DNA of 64,000 nt from the NCBI RefSeq assembly GCF_001187865.1, contig NZ_LGIT01000003.1, positions 124,001-188,000 of the forward strand, given 5' to 3'. The stretch is from Klebsiella sp. RIT-PI-d. GTDB lineage: Bacteria > Pseudomonadota > Gammaproteobacteria > Enterobacterales > Enterobacteriaceae. This document shows, piece after piece, positions 27,488 through 36,954 of this stretch. The notes under the pieces were generated by a model. The model was not told the DNA's origin. It worked only from the letters and a program-made list of their open reading frames with translations, and did not search any database. The translations under genes and the position numbers were made by a program. Every line of letters begins with the position of its first letter. Within the stretch, counting starts at the first letter, position 1.

Positions 27488-28534
27488 ATGGCAACAATGC
27501 TGGATGTCTCATTACGTGCAGGCGTGTCGAAAGCGACCGTTTCCCGCGTACTGAACGGCACAGGTCAGGTCAAGGAGAGCACCCGGCAACAGGTTTTTAA
27601 CGCCATGGAGGAGTTGGGCTACCGGCCTAATTTTCTGGCCCGCTCGCTGGCTAACCGCACCAGTAATAGCATTGGGCTGGTCGTTTCAACGTTTGACGGC
27701 TTCTATTTTGGTCGTCTGTTGCAGCAGGCGGCACGCCAGACGGAATCGTACGGTAAGCAGTTGATCGTCACCGACGGCCACGACACGCCGGAATGCGAAG
27801 AACAGGCGGTGCAGATGCTGGCGGACAGACACTGCGATGCTATCGTGCTCTATACCCGCTTTATGAGCGAAAAAACCATTTCGTCGCTGATTGCTGCGCT
27901 GCCGATGCCGCTGGTGATCATCAATCGTGACGTCCAGTCGGCGCGTGAACGCTGCGTGTTCTTCGAGCAGCAGGACGCCGCGTTTCAGGCGGTCGATTAC
28001 CTGATCTCACAGGGGCACCGGGATATTGCCTGTATTACTGTGCCCATCCACACGCCCACCGGTAAAGCACGACTGCTGGGCTATCGCCGGGCGCTGGAGA
28101 AACACGGTATTGCGCCTGATGAAAGCAGGATTAAATACGGTGATGCCAGCATGACGCGCGGTTATGAACTGTGTCAGGCATTGTTATCGGAAAATGTGAC
28201 GTTCAGCGCGCTGTTTGCCTGCAATGATGATATGGCCCTTGGCGCGTCAAAAGCGCTACATCAGGCCGGACTGCGTATTCCACAGGATATTTCGCTGTTT
28301 GGCTTCGACGATGCACCCAGCGCCCGCTGGCTGGAGCCGGGGCTGTCTACCGTTTACCTGCCGATTGACATGATGATCGTGACCGCTATCGACCAGGCGA
28401 TCAAACTGGCGGGTGAGAAACCTCTGGAGCCGATCCCGCCGTTCACCGGTAAACTGATCCTGCGCGACTCGGTAACGACGGGCCCGTATTTTGATCAGAA
28501 CAATTCCAGCGCCAGTAGCTCATCAACCGTCTGA
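27488..28534 (+). CDS. LacI-family regulator, AscG-like
   Basis: A 348-residue repressor from the ATG at 27488: MATMLDVSLRAGVSKATVSR is a canonical LacI helix-turn-helix. The effector domain is most like AscG, the repressor of the beta-glucoside asc operon (for example FSALFACNDDMALGASKALH). The frame opens 7 codons earlier. The end is unusual: the gene runs 40 bp into the antisense strand of lysA, giving a Ser-rich tail (DQNNSSASSSSTV) not expected in the family. It probably regulates the ABC operon and/or the PTS-GH1 operon. Confidence 0.88.
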   Translation: MATMLDVSLRAGVSKATVSRVLNGTGQVKESTRQQVFNAMEELGYRPNFLARSLANRTSNSIGLVVSTFDGFYFGRLLQQAARQTESYGKQLIVTDGHDTPECEEQAVQMLADRHCDAIVLYTRFMSEKTISSLIAALPMPLVIINRDVQSARERCVFFEQQDAAFQAVDYLISQGHRDIACITVPIHTPTGKARLLGYRRALEKHGIAPDESRIKYGDASMTRGYELCQALLSENVTFSALFACNDDMALGASKALHQAGLRIPQDISLFGFDDAPSARWLEPGLSTVYLPIDMMIVTAIDQAIKLAGEKPLEPIPPFTGKLILRDSVTTGPYFDQNNSSASSSSTV

Positions 28535-29757
28535 CGGCGGCGGATCAACCGCGCGTCTGCGCCGTCAAACAGTACTTCGGGTAACAGCGGGCGGCTATTG
28601 TAGTTAGAGGACATAGATGCTCCATAAGCCCCGGTGTCGTGCAGCACCAGATAATCTCCCGCCGTCACGGCCGGCAGCGTGCGGGTTTCCACTTTCCCGC
28701 CCTCCTGTTGCGTAAACACGTCCCCCGATTCACACAGCGGCCCGGCTACCACCGTTTCCAGTAACGGCGCGTGGTGGAGGTCGCGTCCGTCGGCGGCCAG
28801 CGCGCTAATATGATGATAGCTGCCGTACATCGCCGGGCGCATCAGGTCATTAAACCCGGCGTCAATCAGTACGAAATGGCGGCTGCCCATCGCCTTAACG
28901 CTGCGAACCTGCGCCACCAGCACGCCGGATTCCGCTACCAGAAACCGCCCCGGCTCAATCTCCAGGGTGACCGGATGCCCCAGATGACGGGCAATTTGCT
29001 CCCGCGCCGCATTCCATAGGGTAAAATAGTGATCGGTATCGATCGCTTCTTCGCCTTCCCGGTAAGGAACCGACAGCCCGCCGCCCGCCGAGATCGCCTC
29101 CAGATCCTGATCGGCATCGATCACCAGTTTAACCATGGAACCGCAAACCTGTTGCAGATGACCATAGTCAACGCCAGAGCCAATATGCATATGAATACCG
29201 ATCAGATGTAAACCGTACTGGCGGACTTTCTCCAGCGCAAGGGGCAGATCGCCGTACCAGATCCCGTGCTTACTGTTTTCACCGCCGGTATTGGTTTTTT
29301 GGCTGTGGCCGTGACCGAAGCCCGGATTCACCCGCAACCAGACACGATGGCCAGGCGACACCTGGCCCAGTTGTTCAAGCATATCGATTGAACCGGCGTT
29401 AACCGGGATTTGCAACTCATGCACCCGCGCCAGGGTGTCGTTATCAATAAGATCGGCCGTAAAAACAATGTCATCCGGGTGGGTTTGCGGATCGTATCCG
29501 GCGGCCAGCGCACGTTCGATCTCGCCCAGCGATACCGAATCGACTTTGACGCCCTGCTCGCGCATCAGGCGCAATATGTGAATATTCGAGCAGGCTTTTT
29601 GCGCAAAACGCACCACATCAAATTTACGCAGCCTGGCCATCTGGCGGCGAATGATCTGCGCGTCATACACCCATACCGGACAGCCAAATTCAGCGGGCAG
29701 GCGCAGCAGGTTTTCAGCATTCAGACTGCTATCGGTGGTGTGTAAATCATGCGGCAT
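28495..29757 (-). CDS. lysA: Diaminopimelate decarboxylase
   Basis: LysA makes L-lysine from meso-diaminopimelate in the last step of lysine biosynthesis. It has 420 residues from MPHDLHTTDSSLNAENLLRL. The frame is open for 28 more codons upstream into the lysR promoter, but the E. coli start corresponds to 29757. Motifs are the PLP Lys in VRFAQKACSNIHIL, HMHIGSGVD, EPGRFLV and GPLCESGDVF with the catalytic Cys. It is divergent from its activator lysR. Its 3' end overlaps the LacI gene by 40 bp, tail to tail. Confidence 0.97.
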   Translation of the reverse strand: MPHDLHTTDSSLNAENLLRLPAEFGCPVWVYDAQIIRRQMARLRKFDVVRFAQKACSNIHILRLMREQGVKVDSVSLGEIERALAAGYDPQTHPDDIVFTADLIDNDTLARVHELQIPVNAGSIDMLEQLGQVSPGHRVWLRVNPGFGHGHSQKTNTGGENSKHGIWYGDLPLALEKVRQYGLHLIGIHMHIGSGVDYGHLQQVCGSMVKLVIDADQDLEAISAGGGLSVPYREGEEAIDTDHYFTLWNAAREQIARHLGHPVTLEIEPGRFLVAESGVLVAQVRSVKAMGSRHFVLIDAGFNDLMRPAMYGSYHHISALAADGRDLHHAPLLETVVAGPLCESGDVFTQQEGGKVETRTLPAVTAGDYLVLHDTGAYGASMSSNYNSRPLLPEVLFDGADARLIRRRQTVDELLALELF

Positions 29758-29874
29758 AACAGGCTCCATTGCGGCTTTTTTTCCTATTACGCCAGAAAAT
29801 AAACCGAATAAAAAATATCGATTTGTCGTCAGTCTATGCAAATATGATATGGATATTGACCTTCAGGAGCTGCC
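29758..29874. promoter_or_regulatory. lysA-lysR divergent promoter region
   Basis: A 117-bp AT-rich region between the divergent starts. By analogy with E. coli it should carry the LysR binding site activating lysA with diaminopimelate and the negatively autoregulated lysR promoter. I see AT-rich half-sites (ATATGATATGGATAT) but cannot fix the operator. Confidence 0.6.
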
Positions 29875-30801
29875 ATGGCCGCCGTGAATTTACGCCATAT
29901 TGAGATTTTCCATGCCGTGATGACCACCGGAAATCTGACCGAAGCAGCACAGATGCTGCATACCTCGCAGCCTACTGTCAGCCGCGAACTGGCACGCTTT
30001 GAGCAGGTGCTGGGCCTCACGCTTTTTGAACGTACGCGGGGTCGGCTGCATCCGACGGTGCAGGGACTGAGACTGTTTGAAGAGGTGCAGCGATCCTGGT
30101 ACGGACTGGATCGTATTGTCAGTGCGGCAGAGAGCCTGCGCGAATTTCGCCAGGGCGAGCTGTCGGTGGTCTGCCTGCCGGTTTTTTCGCAGTCTTTTTT
30201 GCCCATCCTGCTTCAGCCCTTTCTGGCACGCTATCCGGATCTGAGCCTGAATATTGTGCCGCAGGAATCGCCGCTGCTGGAGGAGTGGCTGTCGGCGCAG
30301 CGCCATGACTTAGGGATCACTGAAACACTGCATACGCCCGCCGGAACCGAACGAACGCCGCTGCTGACGCTGAATGAAGTCTGCGTTCTGCCGCAGGATC
30401 ATCCGTTAACGGCCCGCGAGATCCTGACGCCAGCCGATTTTCACGGGCAGAATTATATCAGTCTGTCGCGTACCGACAGTTATCGGCAGTTACTGGATAC
30501 GCTGTTTAACGAGCATCAGGTAAAACGCCGGATGGTGGTCGAGACGCACAGCGCTGCGTCGATTTGCGCGCTGGTACGGGCAGGGGTAGGGCTGTCGGTG
30601 GTTAACCCGTTAACCGCCCTGGACTACGTCGACAGCGGTGTGGCAGTGCGGCGGTTTAGCATTGATGTTCCTTTTACCGTCAGCCTGATCCGCCCCCTGC
30701 ACCGCCCTGCCTCGGCGCTGGTCGAGGCATTTACGCACCATCTTCAGACCAGTCTGCCGCGTATTACAGCGCCGCTGGAGGCGATGCTCAGGACAGCATG
30801 A
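29875..30801 (+). CDS. lysR: LysR, activator of lysA
   Basis: The founding LTTR; 308 residues (E. coli 311). The N-terminal winged helix-turn-helix is clear ([20 protein letters not shown]). The effector domain contains [16 protein letters not shown] and [16 protein letters not shown]. It activates lysA in response to diaminopimelate. It ends 14 bp inside the convergent ygeA 3' end, an arrangement also found in E. coli. Confidence 0.96.
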   Translation: MAAVNLRHIEIFHAVMTTGNLTEAAQMLHTSQPTVSRELARFEQVLGLTLFERTRGRLHPTVQGLRLFEEVQRSWYGLDRIVSAAESLREFRQGELSVVCLPVFSQSFLPILLQPFLARYPDLSLNIVPQESPLLEEWLSAQRHDLGITETLHTPAGTERTPLLTLNEVCVLPQDHPLTAREILTPADFHGQNYISLSRTDSYRQLLDTLFNEHQVKRRMVVETHSAASICALVRAGVGLSVVNPLTALDYVDSGVAVRRFSIDVPFTVSLIRPLHRPASALVEAFTHHLQTSLPRITAPLEAMLRTA

Positions 30802-31480
30802 ATTCCACCGCGTCAGCCGCGTGAATAGCCGCGGTGTCAAATACCGGCAGCGGGCTGCGTTCAGCCGGCACCAGCAGGCCAATTTCGGTACAGCCGAAGA
30901 TCACTCCTTCCGCGCCCTGCTCCGCCAGGCGCTGGATCACCTGAAGGTAATAGTCGCGGGAGGCATCGGTAAAGCGACCCAGACACAACTCATCAAAAAT
31001 GATCTGATTAATACGCTGGCGATCGTCTGCTTCAGGGATAAGCGTTTCGATAGCAAACTGCTGTGTCAGCCGTCCGCGATAAAAGTCCTGCTCCATGGTG
31101 TAGCGCGTGCCCAGTAGCGCCACCCGGGACATCGTATGCTGGCTAATCGCCCGCCCGGTCGCATCGGCAATGTGCAAAAACGGCAGTGAACAACGCGCTT
31201 CGATTTGCTCCGCGACTTTATGCATGGTGTTAGTACACAGCACAATGCCTTCCGCTCCGGCACGCTGCAAGCCTGTGGCCGCCTCCGCCAGCATCTCACC
31301 GGCTTTTTCCCACTCGCCGCTGGCCTGACAGGCTTCAATCTCGTGGAAGTCCACGCTGTGCAACAGCAGGCTGGCGGAGTGGAGTCCGCCGAGGCGCTGT
31401 TTAACACCTTCGTTGATCAGTCGATAGTAAGGAATGGTGGATTCCCAGCTCATGCCGCCCAGTAAGCCGATGGTTTTCAT
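30788..31480 (-). CDS. ygeA: Amino-acid racemase YgeA (Asp/Glu racemase family)
   Basis: A PLP-independent racemase of the aspartate/glutamate racemase family with reported broad activity on amino acids such as homoserine; 230 residues from [19 protein letters not shown]. The two catalytic Cys are in IVLCTNTMH and [10 protein letters not shown]. An upstream in-frame ATG would add 17 residues that are not conserved. It is convergent with lysR. E. coli YgeA has the same length. Confidence 0.94.
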   Translation of the reverse strand: MKTIGLLGGMSWESTIPYYRLINEGVKQRLGGLHSASLLLHSVDFHEIEACQASGEWEKAGEMLAEAATGLQRAGAEGIVLCTNTMHKVAEQIEARCSLPFLHIADATGRAISQHTMSRVALLGTRYTMEQDFYRGRLTQQFAIETLIPEADDRQRINQIIFDELCLGRFTDASRDYYLQVIQRLAEQGAEGVIFGCTEIGLLVPAERSPLPVFDTAAIHAADAVEFMLS

Positions 31481-31634
31481 GTCGTTATCCCGTTCTGCGT
31501 CAAAAAAAGAGTGAAACAACGTTACCTGCATCTTTTCACTGTTGCATTTAATTTCAGCCGAATTTTTTACTTAAGCGTGTTGCGACAGCATGATGAAGGC
31601 TCCCTTTCATTTTTGATTGAGAGCCACAGCCCGT

Positions 31635-33053
31635 TCAGTTGCCGATTTTGCGTAGTTTCTTACCGGCCATCAGATTACGTTCGATATGCTCCAGAGTGAT
31701 GTTTTTGGTTTCCGGGATAAGCCAGAACGTGATGCCAACAAACGCGACATTAAGTGCCGTATATAACCAGAAGGTCCCGGCTGCGCCGATGCTGTCGAGC
31801 AGCGTCAGGAAGGTCGCGCCAATAATCATGTTTGACACCCAGTTGGTGGTGGTCGAACAGGTGATGCCAAAATCGCGACACTTCAGCGGCTGGATTTCGG
31901 AGCACAAAATCCACACCACCGGCGCGGCACTCATGGCATAACCGGCAATACACATCATGGTCATGCCCACTGACAGCCAGGAGAGGCCCGGTGACGCGGT
32001 ACCCTGATCGAACTGCATCAGGCAGTAGCCCAGTACCAGCGTTCCCAGCGCCATAACGCTGAAACCAATTTTCAGCGCCGGTTTACGCCCGGCTTTATCC
32101 ACCATGAAAATGGCGATAAACGTGGCAAACATAAAGGTCAGTCCGACCACCAGCGTGGCCAGCATTTGCTGCTCTGTGGTGGTAAAACCGGCCATTTTGA
32201 AGATGCGCGGCGCGTAGTACATGATGATGTTCATACCGGTAAATTGCTGCATCGCCTGTAGCAACATGCCCAGAAATACCGCACGGCGCACGTTGCGGTT
32301 AACCTTAAACAGCTTCCAGCCCCCCTGCTTAAGCTTCAGGCTTTCGCGAATTTCATTCAGCTCATCACGCGCTTTTTCTGACGTATCGCGCAGCATCCGC
32401 AGGACCTCTTCCGCTTCAACATGGCGGCCTTTCTCCGCCAGCCAGCGCGGGCTATTAGGCAGGAAGATAACCAGTCCCATCAGCACCACCGCCGGAAGAG
32501 CCAGCACCCCCAGCATCGCACGCCAGTTGCCGCTATAGCTAAATGCCGTGTCAGAGAGAAAGGCCAGCACGATGCCCAGCGTAACCATTAACTGATACAT
32601 ACTGATCATCTTGCCGCGCACGTTTTCGCTCGCCATTTCGGACAGGTACAGCGGCGCGGTATACGAGGCGATCCCCACTGCCACCCCTAATACGATACGG
32701 GCAGCAATCAATACTTCCACCCCGGGAGCAAAAGCCGACCCCAGCGATCCGAGGATGAACAGCACCGCGCCGACCATCAGGCTGTATTTACGCCCCAGCC
32801 GAAAAGAGAGCCAGCCGTTAAACAGCGCGCCCAGTGCCGCACCCAGCATCATACTGCTGACCACCCACTCCTGGAGACGGTTGGTCAACACAAAGTGATC
32901 GCTAATAAACGGCAATGCGCCGGCAATAACGCCGATATCCAGACCGAACAGCAGCCCGGCGACCGCCGCCGATATCGACACAAACATATTCATTCGCCGC
33001 GTATCGCGTAAGGCGCGCGGCACCGCAATGGGATCGTGACTGAGAGAGGTCAT
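31635..33053 (-). CDS. araE: Arabinose:H+ symporter AraE
   Basis: AraE is the low-affinity L-arabinose importer of the inner membrane; 472 residues, the E. coli length, with 12 membrane segments. Sugar-porter motifs are visible: [21 protein letters not shown] (variant of PESPR), [12 protein letters not shown] and the C-terminal [12 protein letters not shown]. AraC and CRP sites upstream (33135-33180) support the assignment. Confidence 0.97.
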   Translation of the reverse strand: MTSLSHDPIAVPRALRDTRRMNMFVSISAAVAGLLFGLDIGVIAGALPFISDHFVLTNRLQEWVVSSMMLGAALGALFNGWLSFRLGRKYSLMVGAVLFILGSLGSAFAPGVEVLIAARIVLGVAVGIASYTAPLYLSEMASENVRGKMISMYQLMVTLGIVLAFLSDTAFSYSGNWRAMLGVLALPAVVLMGLVIFLPNSPRWLAEKGRHVEAEEVLRMLRDTSEKARDELNEIRESLKLKQGGWKLFKVNRNVRRAVFLGMLLQAMQQFTGMNIIMYYAPRIFKMAGFTTTEQQMLATLVVGLTFMFATFIAIFMVDKAGRKPALKIGFSVMALGTLVLGYCLMQFDQGTASPGLSWLSVGMTMMCIAGYAMSAAPVVWILCSEIQPLKCRDFGITCSTTTNWVSNMIIGATFLTLLDSIGAAGTFWLYTALNVAFVGITFWLIPETKNITLEHIERNLMAGKKLRKIGN

Positions 33054-33134
33054 TTTTTCCTGCCTGAACAGAGAGAAGATAGGACCAATTTACGCGAGGA
33101 CGTATTTACGTTGTCAGGCAAGAAACCGCATAGA

Positions 33135-33151
33135 TATGGATTAAATGGCTA
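33135..33151 (-). promoter_or_regulatory. AraC half-site upstream of araE
   Basis: On minus the sequence is TAGC-CATTTAA-TCCATA, a perfect match to the AraC consensus TAGCN7TCCATA. It lies 82-98 bp before the araE ATG. A weaker second site may follow towards the gene (TATGCGGTTTCTTGCCT). Confidence 0.82.
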
Positions 33152-33164
33152 TGGGTAAAGGTTA

Positions 33165-33180
33165 TGTGATGGACATTACA
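33165..33180. promoter_or_regulatory. CRP site upstream of araE
   Basis: TGTGA-TGGACA-TTACA has one mismatch to the CRP core and lies directly upstream of the AraC site, as expected for a catabolite-repressed arabinose promoter. The rest of the 33054-33381 gap holds AT-rich sequence and the kduD terminator. Confidence 0.78.
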
Positions 33181-33321
33181 ATTTTAGAAAAACATCTCGT
33201 TCAAAAAATTTATTTATAACTAAATGATTAATATGTTTTTTATTAAATAAATATGAATTACAGCCCTACTGATTATGGATATTACGCTAATAAGGATATG
33301 GACGCCGGAAAAATAAACAAT

Positions 33322-33345
33322 AAAAAACCCTGCCAGAAGCAGGGT
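33322..33345 (-). terminator. Terminator of kduI-kduD
   Basis: On minus there is a 7-bp stem ACCCTGC/GCAGGGT with a 5-nt loop followed by six T, 37 bp after the kduD stop. Confidence 0.88.
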
Positions 33346-33381
33346 TCTGCGGTGCGACGCTCGCATGCTACATCATCCGCC

Positions 33382-34143
33382 TTAACGAGCCAGCCAGCCG
33401 CCGTCTACGGCAACGGTATAACCGTTGATGTAATCAGATGCGCTGGATGCCAGGAACACGATCGGTCCCATCAGATCACTCGGCAGACCCCAGCGGCCCG
33501 CCGGAATACGCTCCAGGATTGCCGCGCTACGCTCTTCATCAGCGCGTAATTGCTGAGTATTGTTGGTCGCCATGTAGCCCGGCGCAATCGCGTTGACGTT
33601 GATACCGTGTTGCGCCCACTCGTTGGCCATCAAACGGGTCACGCCCATCACGCCGCTTTTTGAGGCGGTGTAAGACGGAACGCGGATGCCGCCCTGGAAG
33701 GAGAGCATGGAGGCGATGTTAATGATTTTGCCGCCGTTACCCTGGGCGATAAAGTGTTTGGCCGCCGCCTGAGACATAAAGAACACGCTTTTAATGTTCA
33801 GGTTCATTACGTCGTCCCAGTCTTTTTCGCTGAAGTCGATAGCGTCTTCACGGCGGATCAAGCCCGCATTGTTGACCAGAATATCAATATGACCAAACTC
33901 GGCCACGGCGCGCTCAAGCAGTGCCGGAATGCCGTCAATTTTGCGCAGGTCAGCGGTCAGGCTGAGAAAGCGGCGGCCCAGCGCGGTGACGCGCTCAATG
34001 GTTTCCGTCGGTTCAACAATGTTGATACCCACGATGTCACATCCAGCTTCAGCCAGACCCAGCGCCATACCTTGTCCCAGACCGGTGTCACATCCCGTGA
34101 CAACCGCGACTTTACCTTGCAGAGAAAATGCTTCCAGAATCAT
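33382..34143 (-). CDS. kduD: 2-deoxy-D-gluconate 3-dehydrogenase / DKII reductase KduD
   Basis: A short-chain dehydrogenase that reduces 2,5-diketo-3-deoxygluconate to 2-keto-3-deoxygluconate in unsaturated uronate catabolism (pectin, hyaluronan breakdown products); 253 residues. The Rossmann motif is VTGCDTGLGQG, with NNAG and the catalytic YTASKSG (Tyr-x3-Lys). It is in one operon with kduI, 62 bp downstream. KdgR boxes upstream of kduI control both. Confidence 0.95.
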   Translation of the reverse strand: MILEAFSLQGKVAVVTGCDTGLGQGMALGLAEAGCDIVGINIVEPTETIERVTALGRRFLSLTADLRKIDGIPALLERAVAEFGHIDILVNNAGLIRREDAIDFSEKDWDDVMNLNIKSVFFMSQAAAKHFIAQGNGGKIINIASMLSFQGGIRVPSYTASKSGVMGVTRLMANEWAQHGINVNAIAPGYMATNNTQQLRADEERSAAILERIPAGRWGLPSDLMGPIVFLASSASDYINGYTVAVDGGWLAR

Positions 34144-34205
34144 TTTTTATTCCTTATCTTTCAGAGCCTGTAATAACAGGCTCACTGTGCGAATAGCGGG
34201 TGCGA

Positions 34206-35042
34206 CTAGCGCAAATCTTTAACGGCGACGTGGTCCATATCATCAAAGACCTGGTTTTCACCGACCATACCCCAGATGAAGGTATAGGCTTTGGTCCCGA
34301 CGCCTGAGTGAATCGACCAGCTTGGTGAAATTACCGCCTGCTCGTTTTGCATCACAATATGTCGTGTTTGCTGCGGCTGTCCCATCATGTGGAATACGCA
34401 GGTGTCTTCATCCATATTGAAATAGAAGTACACTTCCATGCGGCGTTCGTGGGTATGGCACGGCATGGTGTTCCACAGATTGCCGGGAGCCAGCTCGGTC
34501 AGGCCCATGCTGAGCTGACAGGTTTCCAGCACGTCCGGAATAAAGTATTTATTGATGGTACGACGGTTACTGGTGAGGTCATCACCCAGCGTCACCGGTG
34601 ATACCTCCGCAGGCGTCACTTTTTTGGTGGGATACGCGGTGTGGGCCGGGGCGCAGTTGTAATAGAATTTGGCCGGTGTTTGCGCATTGATACTGGCAAA
34701 CACCACTTCTTTTGCCCCTTTACCCACATACAGCGCATCGCGATGACCGATTTCATGGCAGGTGCCATCAACGGTAATGGTGCCGGGACCGCCGATGTTA
34801 ATAACGCCCAGCTCACGGCGCTCCAGAAAATAGCTGACGCCAAGCTGCTTACCGACTTCGCCCCCGACGGAGACGCTTTTCACCACCGGCATAATGCCGC
34901 CAACGATGATGCGATCAATATGGCTGTACACCATGGTGTATTCATCGGCCACAAACACTTTTTCGACTAAAAACTCATCGCGCAGACCCTGAGTATCAAG
35001 GGTTTTTGCATGTGCGCTGTGAATACTTTGTCTGATGTCCAC
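34206..35042 (-). CDS. kduI: 4-deoxy-L-threo-5-hexosulose-uronate ketol-isomerase KduI
   Basis: KduI isomerises 5-keto-4-deoxyuronate to 2,5-diketo-3-deoxygluconate before KduD. It has 278 residues, the E. coli length, starting at a GTG codon (minus strand, 35042) read as [15 protein letters not shown], with a ribosome site (GGAGGTAAC) just upstream. The cupin metal site is seen in [15 protein letters not shown] (His, His, Glu), with a second His further on. First gene of kduI-kduD. Confidence 0.95.
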   Translation of the reverse strand: MDIRQSIHSAHAKTLDTQGLRDEFLVEKVFVADEYTMVYSHIDRIIVGGIMPVVKSVSVGGEVGKQLGVSYFLERRELGVINIGGPGTITVDGTCHEIGHRDALYVGKGAKEVVFASINAQTPAKFYYNCAPAHTAYPTKKVTPAEVSPVTLGDDLTSNRRTINKYFIPDVLETCQLSMGLTELAPGNLWNTMPCHTHERRMEVYFYFNMDEDTCVFHMMGQPQQTRHIVMQNEQAVISPSWSIHSGVGTKAYTFIWGMVGENQVFDDMDHVAVKDLR

Positions 35043-35130
35043 GTTACCTCCAGAAGAGAGCCAGTGAGCCAGTGCGGCCCGAGAAGCGAATTCTTGTTTC
35101 GCCTGGTTGATGCACTCATCTTAGCCCTCC

Positions 35131-35170
35131 TGAAACCGCTTTTCAATTATAAATAAAACAACGTTTCAAT
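35131..35170. promoter_or_regulatory. Two KdgR-type boxes in the kduI promoter
   Basis: TGAAACCGCTTTTCA (35131-35145) and AAAACAACGTTTCAAT (about 35155-35170) both resemble the KdgR consensus (TGAAAC-N-GTTTCA type with A/T flanks). They lie 90-130 bp before the kduI GTG. KdgR is an IclR-type repressor released by 2-keto-3-deoxygluconate. Confidence 0.65.
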
Positions 35171-35407
35171 TTTTTGCAACTAATGTTCAAAAATGTCGTT
35201 GCGATCGCAAAATCAGCAAACCCTGTTTAATCATTATGATTAAAGACGATAAATTACAAAGAGTTAATAAACCTTTGTGAAATAACAGCGGTAAGCACGA
35301 TACTGGCAAAAAAGCAAAGTTTATCCGGATGAGGGTCACAGAAGTAAAAAGGTTACCGGCGTGGCTTAAGGAAATTCTTATGAAATGAGTCAAGCGTCAC
35401 AGATTAT

Positions 35408-35420
35408 GAAACAATGTTTC
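35408..35420. promoter_or_regulatory. KdgR-like palindrome overlapping a plus-strand promoter
   Basis: GAAACAATGTTTC is a perfect inverted repeat around one base and matches the KdgR core better than the two sites nearer kduI. A TATAAA hexamer (35421-35426) follows immediately, and GTCACA at 35396 could be a weak -35 with a 19-bp spacer. It lies 366 bp from the kduI start, too far for simple kduI repression, and is placed for a plus-strand transcript. Confidence 0.55.
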
Positions 35421-35432
35421 TATAAATTAACA

Positions 35433-35536
35433 CCTGGTTTTTAGATAAACCGCCGCCGTCTTGTCGGCATGAATGAGTGAGTGAAACAAAAACTTCTGTA
35501 ACTGGCCTTTGCCCTCATTACTGAGGGCTTTTTTTT
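35433..35536 (+). ncRNA. Candidate small RNA between kduI and yqeF
   Basis: A perfect plus-strand Rho-independent terminator ends at 35536, yet no plus-strand gene lies in front of it; the neighbours kduI and yqeF are both on minus. A TATAAA box at 35421 preceded by a KdgR-like palindrome suggests a transcript of about 104 nt beginning near 35433. It contains a small hairpin (GCCG-TCTTGT-CGGC) and an unpaired AC-rich stretch (GTGAAACAAAAACTTCTG) before the terminator, a layout typical of Hfq-dependent RNAs. The short reading frame ATG AAT GAG TGA inside has no evident meaning. No known sRNA was recognised. Confidence 0.5.
35511..35536 (+). terminator. Strong plus-strand terminator of the candidate RNA
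   Basis: A 7-bp stem GCCCTCA/TGAGGGC with a TTAC tetraloop and eight consecutive T. The opposite strand lacks a T-tract, so it does not serve yqeF, whose stop is 16 bp away. Confidence 0.88.
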
Positions 35537-35552
35537 GTCCTGCTGGCCGCCA

Positions 35553-36734
35553 TTAATCGCGTTCAATCGCCAGCGCAACGCCCTGGCCGCCGCCGATGCA
35601 TAGTGTCGCTACGCCGCGACGGGAGTGACGTTTCATCATCTCATGCACCAGCGATACCAGAATACGGCAACCGGATGCGCCAATCGGATGGCCCAGCGCG
35701 ATAGCCCCGCCGTTAACGTTCACCCGACTGGCATCCCACTCCAGCATTTTACCAACTGAAATGGCCTGGGCGGCAAAGGCTTCGTTCACTTCGAGCAGAT
35801 CCACCTCATCCAGCGCCCAGCCAGCCCTTTCCAGGCAGCGGCGCGTGGCATAGACCGGTGCGATACCCATTAGGGCAGGATCCACGCCTACGCTGGCGAA
35901 GGCGCGGATGCGCGCCAGTACCGGCAGATTAAGTTCCTGCGCTTTTGCTTCACTCATCATCATGACTGCGGCTGCACCGTCATTAATAGAAGAAGCATTA
36001 CCTGCCGTCACTGAGCCGTCGCGGTCAAATGCCGGGATAAGCTGTGCCAGCCCTTCGGCGCTGGCATCGGTACGCGGTTGCTCATCGGTATCAACCCAAT
36101 ATGGGGTCCCGTCGGCACGCACGGTGGCAACCGGTACGATCTCCTCTTTGAAACGACCGGAATCAATGGCAAGACGCGCTTTATGCTGCGATCGAAGCGC
36201 CCAGTCATCCTGTAATTCGCGGCTAATACCGTATTCTCGCGCCAGATTTTCTGCGGTAATGCCCATGTGATAATCATTAAAGGCATCCCAGAGTCCATCG
36301 TGAACCAGGCTGTCCAGCAACTGGCTGTTACCCAGATGTGCGCCGGTACGACTGTCGGTAAGAACATGCGGCGCGCGGCTCATGTTTTCCTGCCCGCCGG
36401 CGATAACCACATCGGCCTCGCCACACTGGATTGCCTGGGTCGCCAGATGCAGCGCTTTCAGTCCGGAACCACACACATCATTGATGGTGATGGCAGAGAT
36501 GGTATTCGGCAGACCGCCATGTAACGCCGACTGACGGGCCGGATTTTGCCCGGCACCGGCCGTCAGGACCTGGCCGAGGATCACTTCATCCACGCTGTGC
36601 GGTTGGATACCGCTACGCTCGATCAGCGCCCGAATAACAGTGCTTCCCAGCTCAACCGCAGAAAGGCGCGACAGCGTCCCCTGAAAACAGCCAATGGGCG
36701 TACGTACAGCGCCTACAATCACGACCTCTTTCAT
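35553..36734 (-). CDS. yqeF: Acetyl-CoA acetyltransferase YqeF
   Basis: A thiolase condensing two acetyl-CoA or cleaving acetoacetyl-CoA; 393 residues from MKEVVIVGAVRTPIGCFQG. The longer frame adds 10 unconserved residues. The nucleophilic Cys is in NDVCGSGLKALH, the His in GGAIALGHPIGASG and the second Cys in LCIGGGQG. It is divergent from yqeG. The physiological role in enterics is unclear. Confidence 0.95.
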   Translation of the reverse strand: MKEVVIVGAVRTPIGCFQGTLSRLSAVELGSTVIRALIERSGIQPHSVDEVILGQVLTAGAGQNPARQSALHGGLPNTISAITINDVCGSGLKALHLATQAIQCGEADVVIAGGQENMSRAPHVLTDSRTGAHLGNSQLLDSLVHDGLWDAFNDYHMGITAENLAREYGISRELQDDWALRSQHKARLAIDSGRFKEEIVPVATVRADGTPYWVDTDEQPRTDASAEGLAQLIPAFDRDGSVTAGNASSINDGAAAVMMMSEAKAQELNLPVLARIRAFASVGVDPALMGIAPVYATRRCLERAGWALDEVDLLEVNEAFAAQAISVGKMLEWDASRVNVNGGAIALGHPIGASGCRILVSLVHEMMKRHSRRGVATLCIGGGQGVALAIERD

Positions 36735-36954
36735 GACGACCTCAGTGAGAATATCCCCGGGCATAGTAGTCCATTGTTAATTTAAATTATCTTAATTGTT
36801 TTAAATAAGTGAGTGTTATCACAATGGATTGTTAATTATCAGCTGACGCGTGCCGCAGGCAAAATGTAACGTTGATGACAATATGTCCATTGGCCAACAA
36901 ACTATGGTAAGTTGCGCTTCTTTTTGTCACTTATCTGCTATTTAAAACTATCTA

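Noticed and set aside
33253..33549. A 98-codon plus-strand frame between araE and kduD
   Set aside because: It starts in AT-rich intergenic DNA, runs through the kduD terminator and continues antisense to kduD.
35187..35393. A 68-codon minus-strand frame upstream of kduI
   Set aside because: It lies in AT-rich promoter DNA, overlaps no conserved family and lacks a ribosome site.
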